Below, piece after piece: positions 1 to 9,700 of a stretch of DNA of 19,149 nucleotides. The first letter of the stretch is position 1, and the number at the start of each line of letters is the position of its first letter. Below the pieces are notes generated by a model, which saw only the letters and a list, made by a program, of their open reading frames with translations, was not told the origin of the DNA and made no database searches. The DNA lies in NCBI GenBank assembly GCA_045592225.1, contig JAZNUH010000104.1:1-19149 (forward strand). Reading direction: 5' to 3'. Source of the stretch: JAZNUH01 sp045592225 (GTDB lineage Bacteria; Bacillota; Clostridia; UMGS1883; UMGS1540). The translations under genes were made by a program, and so were the position numbers.

Positions 1-267
1 GCTATTACAAGCTTTAAGTCCAGAACAACTCTGGTTCCCTGCCGTGCTAACACAATAGGACCCGGACTGTTTTTGCAGGCTGACTACATCATTGGCGGAT
101 GCGACGGTGCATTCAACAGAGGAATGCAGTGGCAGGGTATGAGCCTTTGGATGACTCTCCGCTACGGACCCGATATGTGGATTCCTTCATCCTTTATGCC
201 CACACTGCCCGGCAAGCTCTTCTTCCTTAAAGACCTTGCAGGTCCCCTTGAGGCTGAATGTAACTAA
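1..267 (+). CDS. C-terminal fragment of an unrecognised protein
   Basis: Reading frame 1 is open from the first base of the window to the TAA at 265-267, giving 88 residues of a protein whose start lies outside. An in-frame TTG at 73 is not a convincing start because coding continues upstream without a break. The fragment is rich in Gly, aromatic residues and Met, with short runs such as GPGLFLQADY and GGCDGAFNRG, and ends in PLEAECN. There is no transmembrane segment or repeat. I do not recognise the family, and the tail alone does not justify a function. A strong intrinsic terminator follows 13 bases after the stop, so this gene is probably the last of an upstream transcription unit, separate from the glycoside hydrolase cluster. 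Confidence is in its being coding, not in any function. Confidence 0.7.
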   Translation, partial: AITSFKSRTTLVPCRANTIGPGLFLQADYIIGGCDGAFNRGMQWQGMSLWMTLRYGPDMWIPSSFMPTLPGKLFFLKDLAGPLEAECN

Positions 268-279
268 TAACTGATTTTT

Positions 280-316
280 AAGGCATATCTCGCCAAACGG
301 TGAGGTATGCCTTTTG
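280..316 (+). terminator. Rho-independent terminator
   Basis: A 15-bp stem (280-294 pairing with 299-313, two G-U pairs) with an AAAC tetraloop is followed by a short T-rich tail. It lies directly after the stop codon at 267 and ends the upstream gene. The stem arms are AAGGCATATCTCGCC and GGTGAGGTATGCCTT. The remaining 31 bases before the next ATG hold an AAAGGAGG ribosome site but no clear promoter. The downstream cluster therefore either uses a promoter I cannot see or relies on partial read-through. Confidence 0.85.
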
Positions 317-347
317 TGCTATCATTAACCAATAAAGGAGGCATAAT

Positions 348-3300
348 ATGACCAAAAACTACGGAGAAATAAAAGAACTGTTTTTAAACCCGCCCACCGA
401 GTATAATCCTGTGACCATGTGGTTTTGGAACAGCGTAATCACCAAAGAAGGCATTACAAAACAGATGATGGAATTCCGTGAGCAGGGGATTTATGAATTT
501 TATATTCATCCTGCCTGCTATGCCGAATTTGAATATTTATCCGATGAATATATGGAGCTTATAAAGTACGTGGTAGCCGAGGCTAAGCGCCTTGGTATGA
601 AGTACTGGATTTATGACGAATTTGAATACCCCTCGGGTACAGCAGGCGGCCTTATTTCAAGAGACTACCCCGACCTGCGCCAGAAGAGAATACTCTGTGT
701 TCCCATTGACGCACAGGCGGCGGCATACTGCTGGAATGTAAACCTTAAGGGTGAATTTATATGCGCGCAGCGTATTTCTGTTAAAAACGGCAAATACTGT
801 GCTGCTGATGCAACCGATTTGTGCGAGGTTGAGCAATCGGGCGAATTTGTGGATGTAACAATACGCAACCACTATGTTAATAACACTATAATACTGCTTT
901 ATTTTTCAACCTTTGTTCCAAGCGGTCCTCCTTCAATGACATCAAGACCGGGAATGGAGGCTCACCGCGGATATGTTGATATGATGAGCTATGAAGCGGT
1001 ATCAAAATTTATTGAGCTTACTCACGAAAGATACAAGGCGGCAATAGGTGACGAGTTTGGCAAAACTGTTATGGGAGTTTTCACAGACGAGCCCACAACA
1101 CTGTGCCCCCACTGCGGCGCAGACCCCTATGCACGCAACGCCATTGGCCCCTGGAACGATAAATTTGCCGAGGAATTTGAAAAGAGAAACGGCTATTCAA
1201 TTTATCCCCACCTTCATTCGCTGGTTTACAAGCCCCTTTCACCCATTGACCACAAGGTGAAAAACGATTACAGAGAAACTGTAAGAGATTTGTACCACAA
1301 AAACTTCAGCGGACAGATAGGTGAGTGGTGCCATAAAAACAATCTCAAATTCACAGGCCACTACCCCGGTGAAGAAGAACTGGGCGGCTACATTGCACAG
1401 GGCGATATGCAGATGGGTCTTTCCTATATGGACGAGCCGGGACTGGACTCTATCTGGTGTGCAAACAAAATTGATGACAACAACTTCTGCATTGCAGGCA
1501 AGCTTGTTGCAGGTGTGGCAAAGGTTAACGGTAAAAACAGAATTTTGTGCGAGGACTACACCTGCTCCTTCTACAACTTTAAGCTGCCCACAATGAAACG
1601 AAACGCAAACAAGCTTTTGATTATGGGTGCCAACAAGCTGCAGTATATGGGTGCCTGGTATGCCATTGACAACAAAAACAGATGGCCCGGACCCCCTTAC
1701 TCATACCAGAACACACAGTACAAGCATTTTGGCAAGTATAACGACTATCTGGCATCATTGCAGGCACTTTCTGCAAACACGGTGCCCGACAGCCGCGTGC
1801 TTATGATATTGCCCATGGGACAGGCAACTGCCGAATACGGCATTCTGGACAATTCCCTGTTCAGGCAGAGCCCTTACTACGGGGTAAGACCCGAGTATCA
1901 GCGCTTTTATGAGGATACAATCAATGCACTTTTACTTGAAGGCATAAGCTTTGACCTTATAACCGAAGGTTATGCAGACAAAATGACGGTTGCAGACGGC
2001 GAAATCAAAATGGGTGAGTACAGCTATGACACAATAGTTCTGCCCTGGGCAGAAACCATAAACAGCCAGACGGCAAGACTTTTAGATGCACTCCGCGGGA
2101 CAGATGTAAAGGTTGTGTTTGCACAGGCAGTACCCGAAACAGTATATGATAAGGAGGAAGCAAAGGAATATGCTTTAAACCTTTCACAGATAAAGGATGC
2201 AGAGGGCGTAAAGGCTTACAGCGATAGTAATGTATATCTTATAAAGGCAGATGCCCTGCCCGTTAATATGCAGGCATACCGAGGTGCAGTTGCCGAAATA
2301 ATCGGCCACAAGGCACTGAATATAGAAAGTCAGAGCAAGATATACGTAGGCGTAAGAAGCAACGCAGAGTGCGAGGTATACTTTATTGCCAACGATACAG
2401 AAAAAGTAGCCGAGGTTACCTTTGATTTACTGCCCGGTATGGAAATTTTCAATGTTGAAACAAAGGAAAAATGTATCTTTAACGTTAAAGACGGCAGGGC
2501 AAAGGTTAAGCTTGAGGCATGCGAAATGATTGTTGCACTTCGTGACAAGGCTTGCTCTGTAGTGGCTGAAGCGGAGAAAGAAGAGCCGACATCAATTTGC
2601 GAACAGGTTGCAATTGACAAATACAGCTTCAGCACAGCAGGGGACAACGAGCTTGTTCTGAAGTATGAGGCATACGACAAGGAAGACGATATGTGGCTTG
2701 AATGCGTACACGGTCTTATAAATGACGGTGTTTATCTGCAGGTGGGAGAGGAATACAAGGTTCGCTCTTCCTTTACAGTAGAAAAAATGCCCGAAAAGCT
2801 GTTTGTTCACGCAGAAGCACGCCTTATAAACCGCCTTGTTATAAACGGCAAAGAGGTAAAGCTGCCCATAAACATCCGTACCTGGAGCGATAATGAAAGC
2901 AAAACAGAAATTACAGAGCTTGTAAAGATGGGTGTAAACACAGTGGAAATGGACTGCACAGCTATAAGCGTGCCCTACCGCCTGGCAATACCCTTTGTTA
3001 TGATAACAGGCAAATTCGGTCTTACAAAGGATGATGCAATAACCGATATGCCCGCAAAGATTGACAGCAGCGGCTGGGAAAAACAGGGCTTTACCTGTTA
3101 TTCGGGTGATGCTACTTATGCTATGGAATATGTAGTTACACGAGAATTTAAAAAGGCGTATGTTCAGTTTACAACCGACGATATTGCCACAGTTTACGTA
3201 AACGGCGAGCAGGTGGATTGCAGAATGTGGGCACCCTACCGTGCCGATATTACAAAACACCTTAAAAAGGGTGTAAACAAAATAGAAATCTGTGTAACAT

Positions 3301-3386
3301 CATCTCTCGGTAACAGGTTTATGAAAACACAAAATCCCGCTGTAAACGGTCTTACAGCACCTACAAAAATTACTTTGAGAGCATAG
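348..3386 (+). CDS. GH106-like glycoside hydrolase, tandem copy 1
   Basis: The 1012-residue product is probably a cytoplasmic glycoside hydrolase related to GH106 (alpha-L-rhamnosidase-like). The ATG at 348 follows AAAGGAGG at 334-341. There is no signal peptide. The N-terminal catalytic barrel shows MWFWN (24-28), ITKEGI (31-36), IHP (53-55), WIYDE (87-91) with YPSG (94-97), GVFTDEPTT (243-251), FTGHYPGEEELGG (335-347), QGDM (351-354) and a conserved Glu at 402. The acidic residues D247, E248, E342-344 and E402 are candidate catalytic or metal-binding positions, by comparison among the three copies. The C-terminal third looks like beta-sandwich, galactose-binding-type modules (VYVNGEQV and WAPYRADIT near the end). 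Copy 1 alone carries a six-residue insertion with a CPHC motif (253-256) just after TDEPTT. The rhamnosidase specificity is inferred from family resemblance, and related uncharacterised families fit too. Confidence 0.75.
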   Translation: MTKNYGEIKELFLNPPTEYNPVTMWFWNSVITKEGITKQMMEFREQGIYEFYIHPACYAEFEYLSDEYMELIKYVVAEAKRLGMKYWIYDEFEYPSGTAGGLISRDYPDLRQKRILCVPIDAQAAAYCWNVNLKGEFICAQRISVKNGKYCAADATDLCEVEQSGEFVDVTIRNHYVNNTIILLYFSTFVPSGPPSMTSRPGMEAHRGYVDMMSYEAVSKFIELTHERYKAAIGDEFGKTVMGVFTDEPTTLCPHCGADPYARNAIGPWNDKFAEEFEKRNGYSIYPHLHSLVYKPLSPIDHKVKNDYRETVRDLYHKNFSGQIGEWCHKNNLKFTGHYPGEEELGGYIAQGDMQMGLSYMDEPGLDSIWCANKIDDNNFCIAGKLVAGVAKVNGKNRILCEDYTCSFYNFKLPTMKRNANKLLIMGANKLQYMGAWYAIDNKNRWPGPPYSYQNTQYKHFGKYNDYLASLQALSANTVPDSRVLMILPMGQATAEYGILDNSLFRQSPYYGVRPEYQRFYEDTINALLLEGISFDLITEGYADKMTVADGEIKMGEYSYDTIVLPWAETINSQTARLLDALRGTDVKVVFAQAVPETVYDKEEAKEYALNLSQIKDAEGVKAYSDSNVYLIKADALPVNMQAYRGAVAEIIGHKALNIESQSKIYVGVRSNAECEVYFIANDTEKVAEVTFDLLPGMEIFNVETKEKCIFNVKDGRAKVKLEACEMIVALRDKACSVVAEAEKEEPTSICEQVAIDKYSFSTAGDNELVLKYEAYDKEDDMWLECVHGLINDGVYLQVGEEYKVRSSFTVEKMPEKLFVHAEARLINRLVINGKEVKLPINIRTWSDNESKTEITELVKMGVNTVEMDCTAISVPYRLAIPFVMITGKFGLTKDDAITDMPAKIDSSGWEKQGFTCYSGDATYAMEYVVTREFKKAYVQFTTDDIATVYVNGEQVDCRMWAPYRADITKHLKKGVNKIEICVTSSLGNRFMKTQNPAVNGLTAPTKITLRA

Positions 3387-3398
3387 AGGGCAAAAGTT

Positions 3399-6300
3399 AT
3401 GGATAAAAGCTATGAAAAAATGCTTGACAGATTTAAAAATCCGTCAAACGAATTTAATCCCGTTACCATGTGGTTCTGGAACGGCAAGGTAACAAAAGAG
3501 GGTATAACCCGCGAATTGGAAGAATTCCGTCAGCAGGGTATTTATGAGTTCTTCATTCATCCTGCAGAGGGTGCCGAGTTTGAGTACCTGTCCGATGAGT
3601 TTATGAAGCTTATTCAGCACGCGGTTGCCGAGGCAAAAAGACTTGGCATGAAGTACTGGATTTATGATGAGTTTGACTGGCCATCGGGTGTTGCGGGTGG
3701 TCTTTTAACAAGAGATTATCCACAGTTCAGGCAGTGGGGCATAGTACCTTTTGTAATTGACGCACAGGCGGCGGCATACTCATGGAAGATTACACACAAG
3801 GGCAAGTTTTTGTGTGCACTCAGCGTAACAGAAAAGGACGGCAAAAGCTTTTCAAAGGATGTAAGCCATTTGTTTGAAATAGAAAAACAGGGCGATTTTC
3901 TTGATATTTTCCTTAAAAACAGCTATGTAACCGACCAGAGAATTTACGTGTTTATTGCAGAGGAAATTCCCTGCCAGGTACCTGCAAACAGGCAAAAACC
4001 CGGCATAGATGCGCACCTCGGTTACGTGGATATGCTAAACTATGAGGCGATAACAAAATATATTGAGCTTACCCACGAGCGCTATAAAGAATACATTGGT
4101 GATGAGTTTGGCAAAACGGTTATGGGTGTGTTTACAGACGAGCCCACAACCCACTATGACCTGCGCGGACTTACCATTTGCCCCTGGACAGAAAAGTTCC
4201 CCGAGGAGTTTGAAAAACGCCGCGGCTACTCAATTCTGCCCTATATGTATGCACTTGTAACAGAGGCATACACATCTTTTGATGCAAAGGTAAAGGACGA
4301 TTATTACCGCACACTTAAAGAGGTTTATCACCAAAACTTCACAGGGCAGATTGCCGAGTGGTGTAAAGCCAACGGCTTAAAGCTTACCGGTCATTACGGC
4401 GGTGAAGAAGCCCTCGGAGGATATATTCCCCAGGGCGATATGCAGACCGAGCTTATGCTTATGGAAGTGCCGGGTATGGACACAATCTGGTGTGCCGACA
4501 AAATTGACGATAACAATTATAATATTGCCGGCAAGCTTGTTTCGGGTGCGGCTAAATTTGCAGATAAGGACAGAATTTTGTCTGAAACCTACACCTGCTC
4601 ATACTGGAACTTAAAGCTGCCCACCATAAAACGCATAGCCAACAGACTTATTGTGACAGGCGCAAATATGGTACAGCTTATGGGCGCGTGGTACGCGGTG
4701 GACGACAGGGTAAAATGGCCCGGACCGGCATACTCATACCAGAACACAATTTATAAATATTTCCACAAGTTCAGCGAATATATGTCATCCCTGCAGTCGC
4801 TTTCCGCGGCTACAAGACCCGATGCCAACACACTTTTGTTCATTCCTCTTGCAGAGGGAATTGCGCTGGATGTTCACATAAACGGTGTGAGAAGACGCAC
4901 ACAGATACCCGAAGGATACTTAAATCTGCAAAGGCTTTATGAGGACACAGTCAATGCTCTGCTCTTTGAGGGTATAGGCTTTGACCTTATTTCCGAAAAC
5001 TTAGCTGACAAAATAGAGGTAAAAAACGGCAAGGCATATATCGGTGATTACTGCTATGACAGTATTGTTCTGCCTTCTATGGAGCACACAAACAGCCATG
5101 TGGCGGCGCTTATTAAAAAGCTTTGCGGCACCGATGTGAAAATTATATTCATAGAAAAGGTTACAGGCGTTGTTACCGACAAGGGAGAAAAGGTTGACTA
5201 TGGCTTTGACTTTGCACCTCTTTCGGCAGATGAAAGCGTTTCGGTAGAACAGGACAAAAATGTCTACCTTATCAAAAACGCATCCTTGCCTGTGGAAATG
5301 ACAAGCTTACGCCGAACACTTACCGATATTATCGGTCACAGGAGCTTAAACTTCGTATCGGAGGACAGGGTTTATGTAGTTTCCCGCAGTAACGAAAGCT
5401 GCGAGGTATACTTTATCTCTAATGATGAAAACAAAAAGGCAACTGTTACGGTTGACATTCTTCCCGGCATGGAGCTTTACAACCCTGAAACAAGAGAACT
5501 TAAAGACTTTAAGGTGGTTGACGGCAAAGCGGTTATTGCTCTTGCACCCTATGAGCTTTGCGTGGGAATACGCAATAAGGCTTCGGCATTACTGGCAGAC
5601 AGAAGTCAGCCCGATAGAATACAGATAAGAGAACAGGTTACAATTGACAAGTACGCATTCAAGACGGCAGATGATAATCAGTTACCCCTGCATTATTCTG
5701 TGTATGATGCCGAAACAGATAAATGGTATCCCTGTGAAAACTTTGTGGTAAGCAAATGTGTATACTTAGAGCAGGAACAGGATTACAAGCTGCGTGCAAC
5801 CTTCAACATTGAAAAAATGCCTGAAACACTGTACATACACGGTGAATCACGCTTTGTAAAGGCAATACGTGTAAACGGAAATGACGTAAAGTTTGACGTA
5901 AATATACGTACATGGAGCGACGATGAAACCAAAACCGAAATTACAAAGTATGTACGCGAGGGTGAAAATGTTATAGAGCTTGACTGTGTAACACATAAGT
6001 CGGCGCACAAGCAGGCAGTACCCTTTATGATGGTAACCGGTGATTTCGGTCTGGCAAAGGATGATACAATTACACAAATGCCTGCAAAAATTGACAGCAG
6101 CGGCTGGGAAAAACAGGGCTTTACATACTATTCGGGCGATGCAACGTATGAAATGGAATATGTTGTTACAAGAGATTTTAAAAGGGCAAGTCTTGCACTT
6201 ACAACCGATGATGTTGCAACAGTTTTTGTAAACGGCAAAGAAGTGGCTTGCAGACTGTGGGCACCTTATGAGGTTGATGTTACAGACTATATTATAAAGG

Positions 6301-6416
6301 GTGTTAACAAGGTATCTGTGCTTATAACATCCACAAGGGCAAATATGTTTATGAAGGAGCAGAATCCTTCAAGAAACGGACTTACAGCTCCGACAAGGTT
6401 TACCTTGAGGGCTTGA
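3399..6416 (+). CDS. GH106-like glycoside hydrolase, tandem copy 2
   Basis: The 1005-residue protein is a full-length paralogue of copy 1 and the closer of its two relatives: both share the IDAQAAAYSW/CW stretch and several near-identical DNA blocks. The ATG at 3399 lies 12 bases after the preceding stop, with GAGGG overlapping the end of copy 1, so the two genes are almost certainly co-transcribed. It keeps every conserved landmark: MWFWNGK near 24, FFIHP near 51, WIYDEFDWPSG near 87, GVFTDEPTT, LTGHYGGEEALGG, QGDMQ, and LSETYTC where copy 1 has LCEDYTC. The C-terminus is beta-rich, with VFVNGKEV and WAPYEVDVT as in the carbohydrate-binding-like modules of the other copies. No secretion signal is visible, so the substrate is likely an imported oligosaccharide. 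Its TGA stop falls inside the left inverted repeat of the element at 6412-6692. Function is inferred as for copy 1. Confidence 0.75.
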   Translation: MDKSYEKMLDRFKNPSNEFNPVTMWFWNGKVTKEGITRELEEFRQQGIYEFFIHPAEGAEFEYLSDEFMKLIQHAVAEAKRLGMKYWIYDEFDWPSGVAGGLLTRDYPQFRQWGIVPFVIDAQAAAYSWKITHKGKFLCALSVTEKDGKSFSKDVSHLFEIEKQGDFLDIFLKNSYVTDQRIYVFIAEEIPCQVPANRQKPGIDAHLGYVDMLNYEAITKYIELTHERYKEYIGDEFGKTVMGVFTDEPTTHYDLRGLTICPWTEKFPEEFEKRRGYSILPYMYALVTEAYTSFDAKVKDDYYRTLKEVYHQNFTGQIAEWCKANGLKLTGHYGGEEALGGYIPQGDMQTELMLMEVPGMDTIWCADKIDDNNYNIAGKLVSGAAKFADKDRILSETYTCSYWNLKLPTIKRIANRLIVTGANMVQLMGAWYAVDDRVKWPGPAYSYQNTIYKYFHKFSEYMSSLQSLSAATRPDANTLLFIPLAEGIALDVHINGVRRRTQIPEGYLNLQRLYEDTVNALLFEGIGFDLISENLADKIEVKNGKAYIGDYCYDSIVLPSMEHTNSHVAALIKKLCGTDVKIIFIEKVTGVVTDKGEKVDYGFDFAPLSADESVSVEQDKNVYLIKNASLPVEMTSLRRTLTDIIGHRSLNFVSEDRVYVVSRSNESCEVYFISNDENKKATVTVDILPGMELYNPETRELKDFKVVDGKAVIALAPYELCVGIRNKASALLADRSQPDRIQIREQVTIDKYAFKTADDNQLPLHYSVYDAETDKWYPCENFVVSKCVYLEQEQDYKLRATFNIEKMPETLYIHGESRFVKAIRVNGNDVKFDVNIRTWSDDETKTEITKYVREGENVIELDCVTHKSAHKQAVPFMMVTGDFGLAKDDTITQMPAKIDSSGWEKQGFTYYSGDATYEMEYVVTRDFKRASLALTTDDVATVFVNGKEVACRLWAPYEVDVTDYIIKGVNKVSVLITSTRANMFMKEQNPSRNGLTAPTRFTLRA

Positions 6417-6449
6417 GCCAAGGGGAGTAGAACCCCATAAGCCTTAAAC
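6412..6449 (+). repeat. Left terminal inverted repeat
   Basis: This arm pairs with the reverse complement of 6655-6692, 33 of 38 positions identical. It overlaps the last codon and TGA stop of GH copy 2. It contains a GGGG-AGTAGAA-CCCC mini-hairpin. Confidence 0.8.
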
Positions 6450-6654
6450 TTGTTAAATTTGTACACTCCCAATTTGTCGTCCTCGAAAGGCGTCAGCCTA
6501 TCTTCGTCCTCCGCATTGAAATTGCACTAAATTTCTCTGCGTTTAAGGTCGGAGAGCTTAAAATCTTTAAATTTTGATGGAAGACAAAGAAAATACAAAA
6601 ATAATACTGGCGTATATTTGCAGGATTTTCTGCAGTATTACGCAAAATTTATGC

Positions 6655-6692
6655 TTTTAAGCCTTGCGGGGTTCTACTCCCCTTGGCTTAAG
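6655..6692 (-). repeat. Right terminal inverted repeat
   Basis: This is the matching arm of the inverted repeat at 6412-6449. On its own it can fold as a longer imperfect hairpin, with AAGCC/GGCTT outside the GGGG/CCCC stem. That outer pairing is lost in the left arm. It ends 37 bases before the chosen start of GH copy 3. Confidence 0.8.
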
Positions 6693-6729
6693 AAATAAAA
6701 AGGTTATGGCAAAAGAAAGGAACAAAAAA

Positions 6730-9700
6730 ATGGGCAAAAACTATGAAACACTGCTTGACGGGTTTAAAAACCCGTCAAGTGAGTACAATCCGGTAACCAT
6801 GTGGTTCTGGAGCGGCAAAATTACAAAAGAGGGCATTACACGTGAGCTTGAAGAATTCCGTGAGCAGGGCGTGCTGGAATTTTTCATTCATCCCTGCGAG
6901 GGCAAGGAGGTTGAGTATTTATCCGACGAGTTTATGCTGCTTATAAAGCACTCGGTGGACGAGGCAAAACGCCTTGGAATGAAGTTTTGGATTTACGATG
7001 AAACAGACTGGCCGTCCGGTGCGGTGGGTGGTTTGCTGGCAAGACGGTACCCCGAGCACCGCCAGAAGGAAATATGGTGCGAAAAGCTTTTGTGCTATGC
7101 ACTTGGAAGAAAGTATACCTTCTGTAAAAAGGCAAACTTTTTATGTGCTATGCGTGTCTGTGTGAAAAACGGAAAAACATACTCAACCGATGTAACAGAT
7201 TTGTGTGAAGTTGTAAAAATGGGCGAATACACCGAGGTTACATACGCAAACCCCGGTGTGACAGATGAAACCGTATATCTGTATTTTGAGGGTTATGTGA
7301 ACACCCTGCTTTATGCCTGCCGTGCATCCTATAACACCGACCCCACATACGGCTACCTTGATATGCTGAGTGAAGAGGCTTGTGCAAAATTTATTGAGCT
7401 TACCCACGAAAGATATAAGGAATATGTGGGCGACGAGTTTGGCAAAACGGTTGTGGGAGTATTTACAGACGAGCCTACAACTCTTTATCATTTTAATAAT
7501 GATGTTGTACGCCCCTGGACAACCGATTTTGCAAAGCAGTTTGAAAAAATGCACGGTTACAGCCTTTTGCCCTATCTGCACGCAATATTTTATGAGCCGC
7601 AAAACAGGGCAGAGGAAAAGGCACGCACAGACTACTACAACACTATGAAAGAAATGTATCACAGAAGCTTTTGCGGACAGATTGCAAAATGGTGCCGCGA
7701 AAACAATCTTAAATTCACAGGACATTTCGGTGGTGAAGAAGAGATTGGTGCATATATTTCTCAGGGCGATATGCAGACAGAACTTACATATATGGATGTT
7801 CCCGGTATTGACGAAATTGGCTGTGACTCGAAAATTCATAATACAAACTTCAATATTGCGGGCAAGCTTGGTGCAGGTGCGGCAAAGCTTGCGGGAAAGG
7901 ACAGACTTTTGTCCGAAACCTACACCTGCTGTAAGTGGAATTACACATTAAGAGATATGAAAAGAGTTGCCAACCGCATACTCACAATGGGTGCCAATAT
8001 GATTCAGTATATGGGTGCGTGGTACACCATTGACCATGAAAGATGGGAAGGTCCCGCTTACTCGTATCAGAATACCCTTTACAAGCACTTTAATAAATTT
8101 ACAGATTATATTGCACCTTTGCAGTATCTTTCATCGCAGACAAAGCCTGCCGGAAAGGTTATTCTGTTTATTCCCCTGATGCAGGCCTACAATATGGCTA
8201 ACATTGCGGGCGAAGCGAAATACGTCGGTGATAACTGGCTGCAAAAGCTTTTTGAGGACAGTGTAAACGCGCTATTATACAAGGGTATTGAGTATGACCT
8301 ACTTTCCGAAAACTTTGCCGACAGAATGAGAGTAGAAGACGGAGCGGTGCGGATAGGTGATTACAGGTATGATTGTCTTGTTCTGCCGGGAATGGAATAC
8401 ACAAACGAAGAAACAACAAGACTTATAAAAGAGGCTGTGGACAGTGGTATCAGGGTTATATTTGTAAACAACCTGCCCACCTATGTAGCGGAAAAGGGCG
8501 AAGAAACAGGACTTGAATTTAGCTTTGTGCCCTATATGTCAAAGCAGGGAATAAGCGTAGAAAAAGATGGTGATGTTTACTTTGTTAAGCCTGATACGTT
8601 ACCTGTTGATATAGACGTGTACAGTGAGATTTTAGCCGGACTTGCAGGTACACCCTCACTCAACATTGAAGCCGACAAGAGGGTTTACATTGCAAAAAGA
8701 GCAAATGAAGGGTGCGAGGTATACTTTATTTCAAATGACAGCGAGGAAGATGCACAGGTTACGGTTGATGCTCTGCCGGGTATAGAGTTTTACAGTACCG
8801 ATACAAAGGACAAAAAAGAGTGCAGTATAAGCACAAGCGGAAGGGCAACAATGACCATTACTCCCTATGAAATGGTTGTAGCCTTAAGAGATAAAGAAAG
8901 CAGCCTACTTCCTGTAAGAGAGCCGGCTGAAAAGCTTGCCCTTTCCGAAGAGAGCACAATTAACAGCTTTAAGTTTACCGCCGAAGAGGGTAATCAGCTT
9001 GTACCACGCTTTGAGGTATACGACAAGGAAAGTGAGTGTTGGTACGGTTGTGAATGGTATCACGGTCAGATTGACCAGCACGGCATAAATCACATGTTTT
9101 CGCTGGGCAACAACGAGCAGTACAAGGCACGTACATTCTTCACGGTGGATAAAATGCCTGAAAGGATATACCTCCATGCGATTATAAGAAAAATCAAAAA
9201 GCTGTTTATAAACGGTAACGAGGTAAAATGTGATGTGAATATCCGCACATTCAGCGACTATGAAAGCAAAACCGATATTACGAAATTTGTAAAGCAGGGC
9301 GAAAACATTCTTGAGCTTGAATGTGTAACCGCTATGCACGGAAAGTACAGAGAAAATGTACCCTTTGTAATGCTCAGCGGTGATTTTGGAATTGACAGGG
9401 ATGACAAAATTGTAAAAACACCTGCAAATATTGACAAAGGCGGTTGGGAAGAACAGGGCTATCCCTACTATTCGGGTGAGGGCATATATGAGATGGACTA
9501 TTCTGTTGAAAAGCCCTTTAAGAAAGTAGTTATAAGCATGGAAACTTGCGATGTTGCACAGCTTTATGTAAATGACAGATTTGTAGCCTTAAGAGCCTGG
9601 GCACCCTATGAGGTGGATGTAACCGACTTTATAAAGCAGGGAGAAAACAAAATAAAAATCCGCATAACCTCTACAAGAGGAAATATGTTTATGAAGTTCA

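Larger units (their letters stand above)
6412..6692. mobile_element. MITE-like inverted-repeat element without an ORF
   Basis: This 281-bp segment fills almost all of the 313-bp gap between GH copies 2 and 3; the other gap in the cluster is only 12 bp. Its ends are a 38-bp inverted repeat (6412-6449 and the reverse complement of 6655-6692) with five mismatches and the identical core CCAAGGGGAGTAGAACCCC. The inside has no ORF of note but several small inverted repeats, for example AGGC-GTCA-GCCT within 6488-6499 and TAATACTG/CAGTATTA at 6602-6609 and 6633-6640. I see no clear target-site duplication (left flank TTGAGGG, right flank AAATAAAA). The compact, ORF-less, inverted-ended shape fits a non-autonomous element, but a structured RNA or extragenic palindrome is an alternative. 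Confidence 0.6.

Noticed and set aside
2592..3260. Long minus-strand open frame of 222 codons opposite GH copy 1.
   Set aside because: It lies wholly within a conserved coding gene, its product is Cys/Phe-rich without a domain, and similar frames appear opposite the other copies, as expected for shadow frames in codon-biased genes.
6440..6654. Promoter for GH copy 3 inside the inverted-repeat element.
   Set aside because: TTGATG near 6574 has no properly spaced -10 box, and other A/T-rich hexamers are at wrong distances.
6655..6692. The inverted-repeat arm resembles the T-arm of a tRNA (GGGG-TTCTACT-CCCC), suggesting a tRNA-derived attachment site.
   Set aside because: The loop has T where a purine is expected, the stem is only four base pairs, no CCA-type acceptor end or other tRNA arms can be folded, and the same motif occurs in both arms of the inverted repeat.
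6664..6729. N-terminal extension of GH copy 3 from TTG 6664 or ATG 6706.
   Set aside because: The extra residues come from the inverted repeat, ribosome sites are poor, and the paralogues start in register with ATG 6730.
7183..7839. Minus-strand open frame of 218 codons opposite GH copy 3.
   Set aside because: Same reasons: no ribosome site, unnatural composition, antisense to the conserved barrel.
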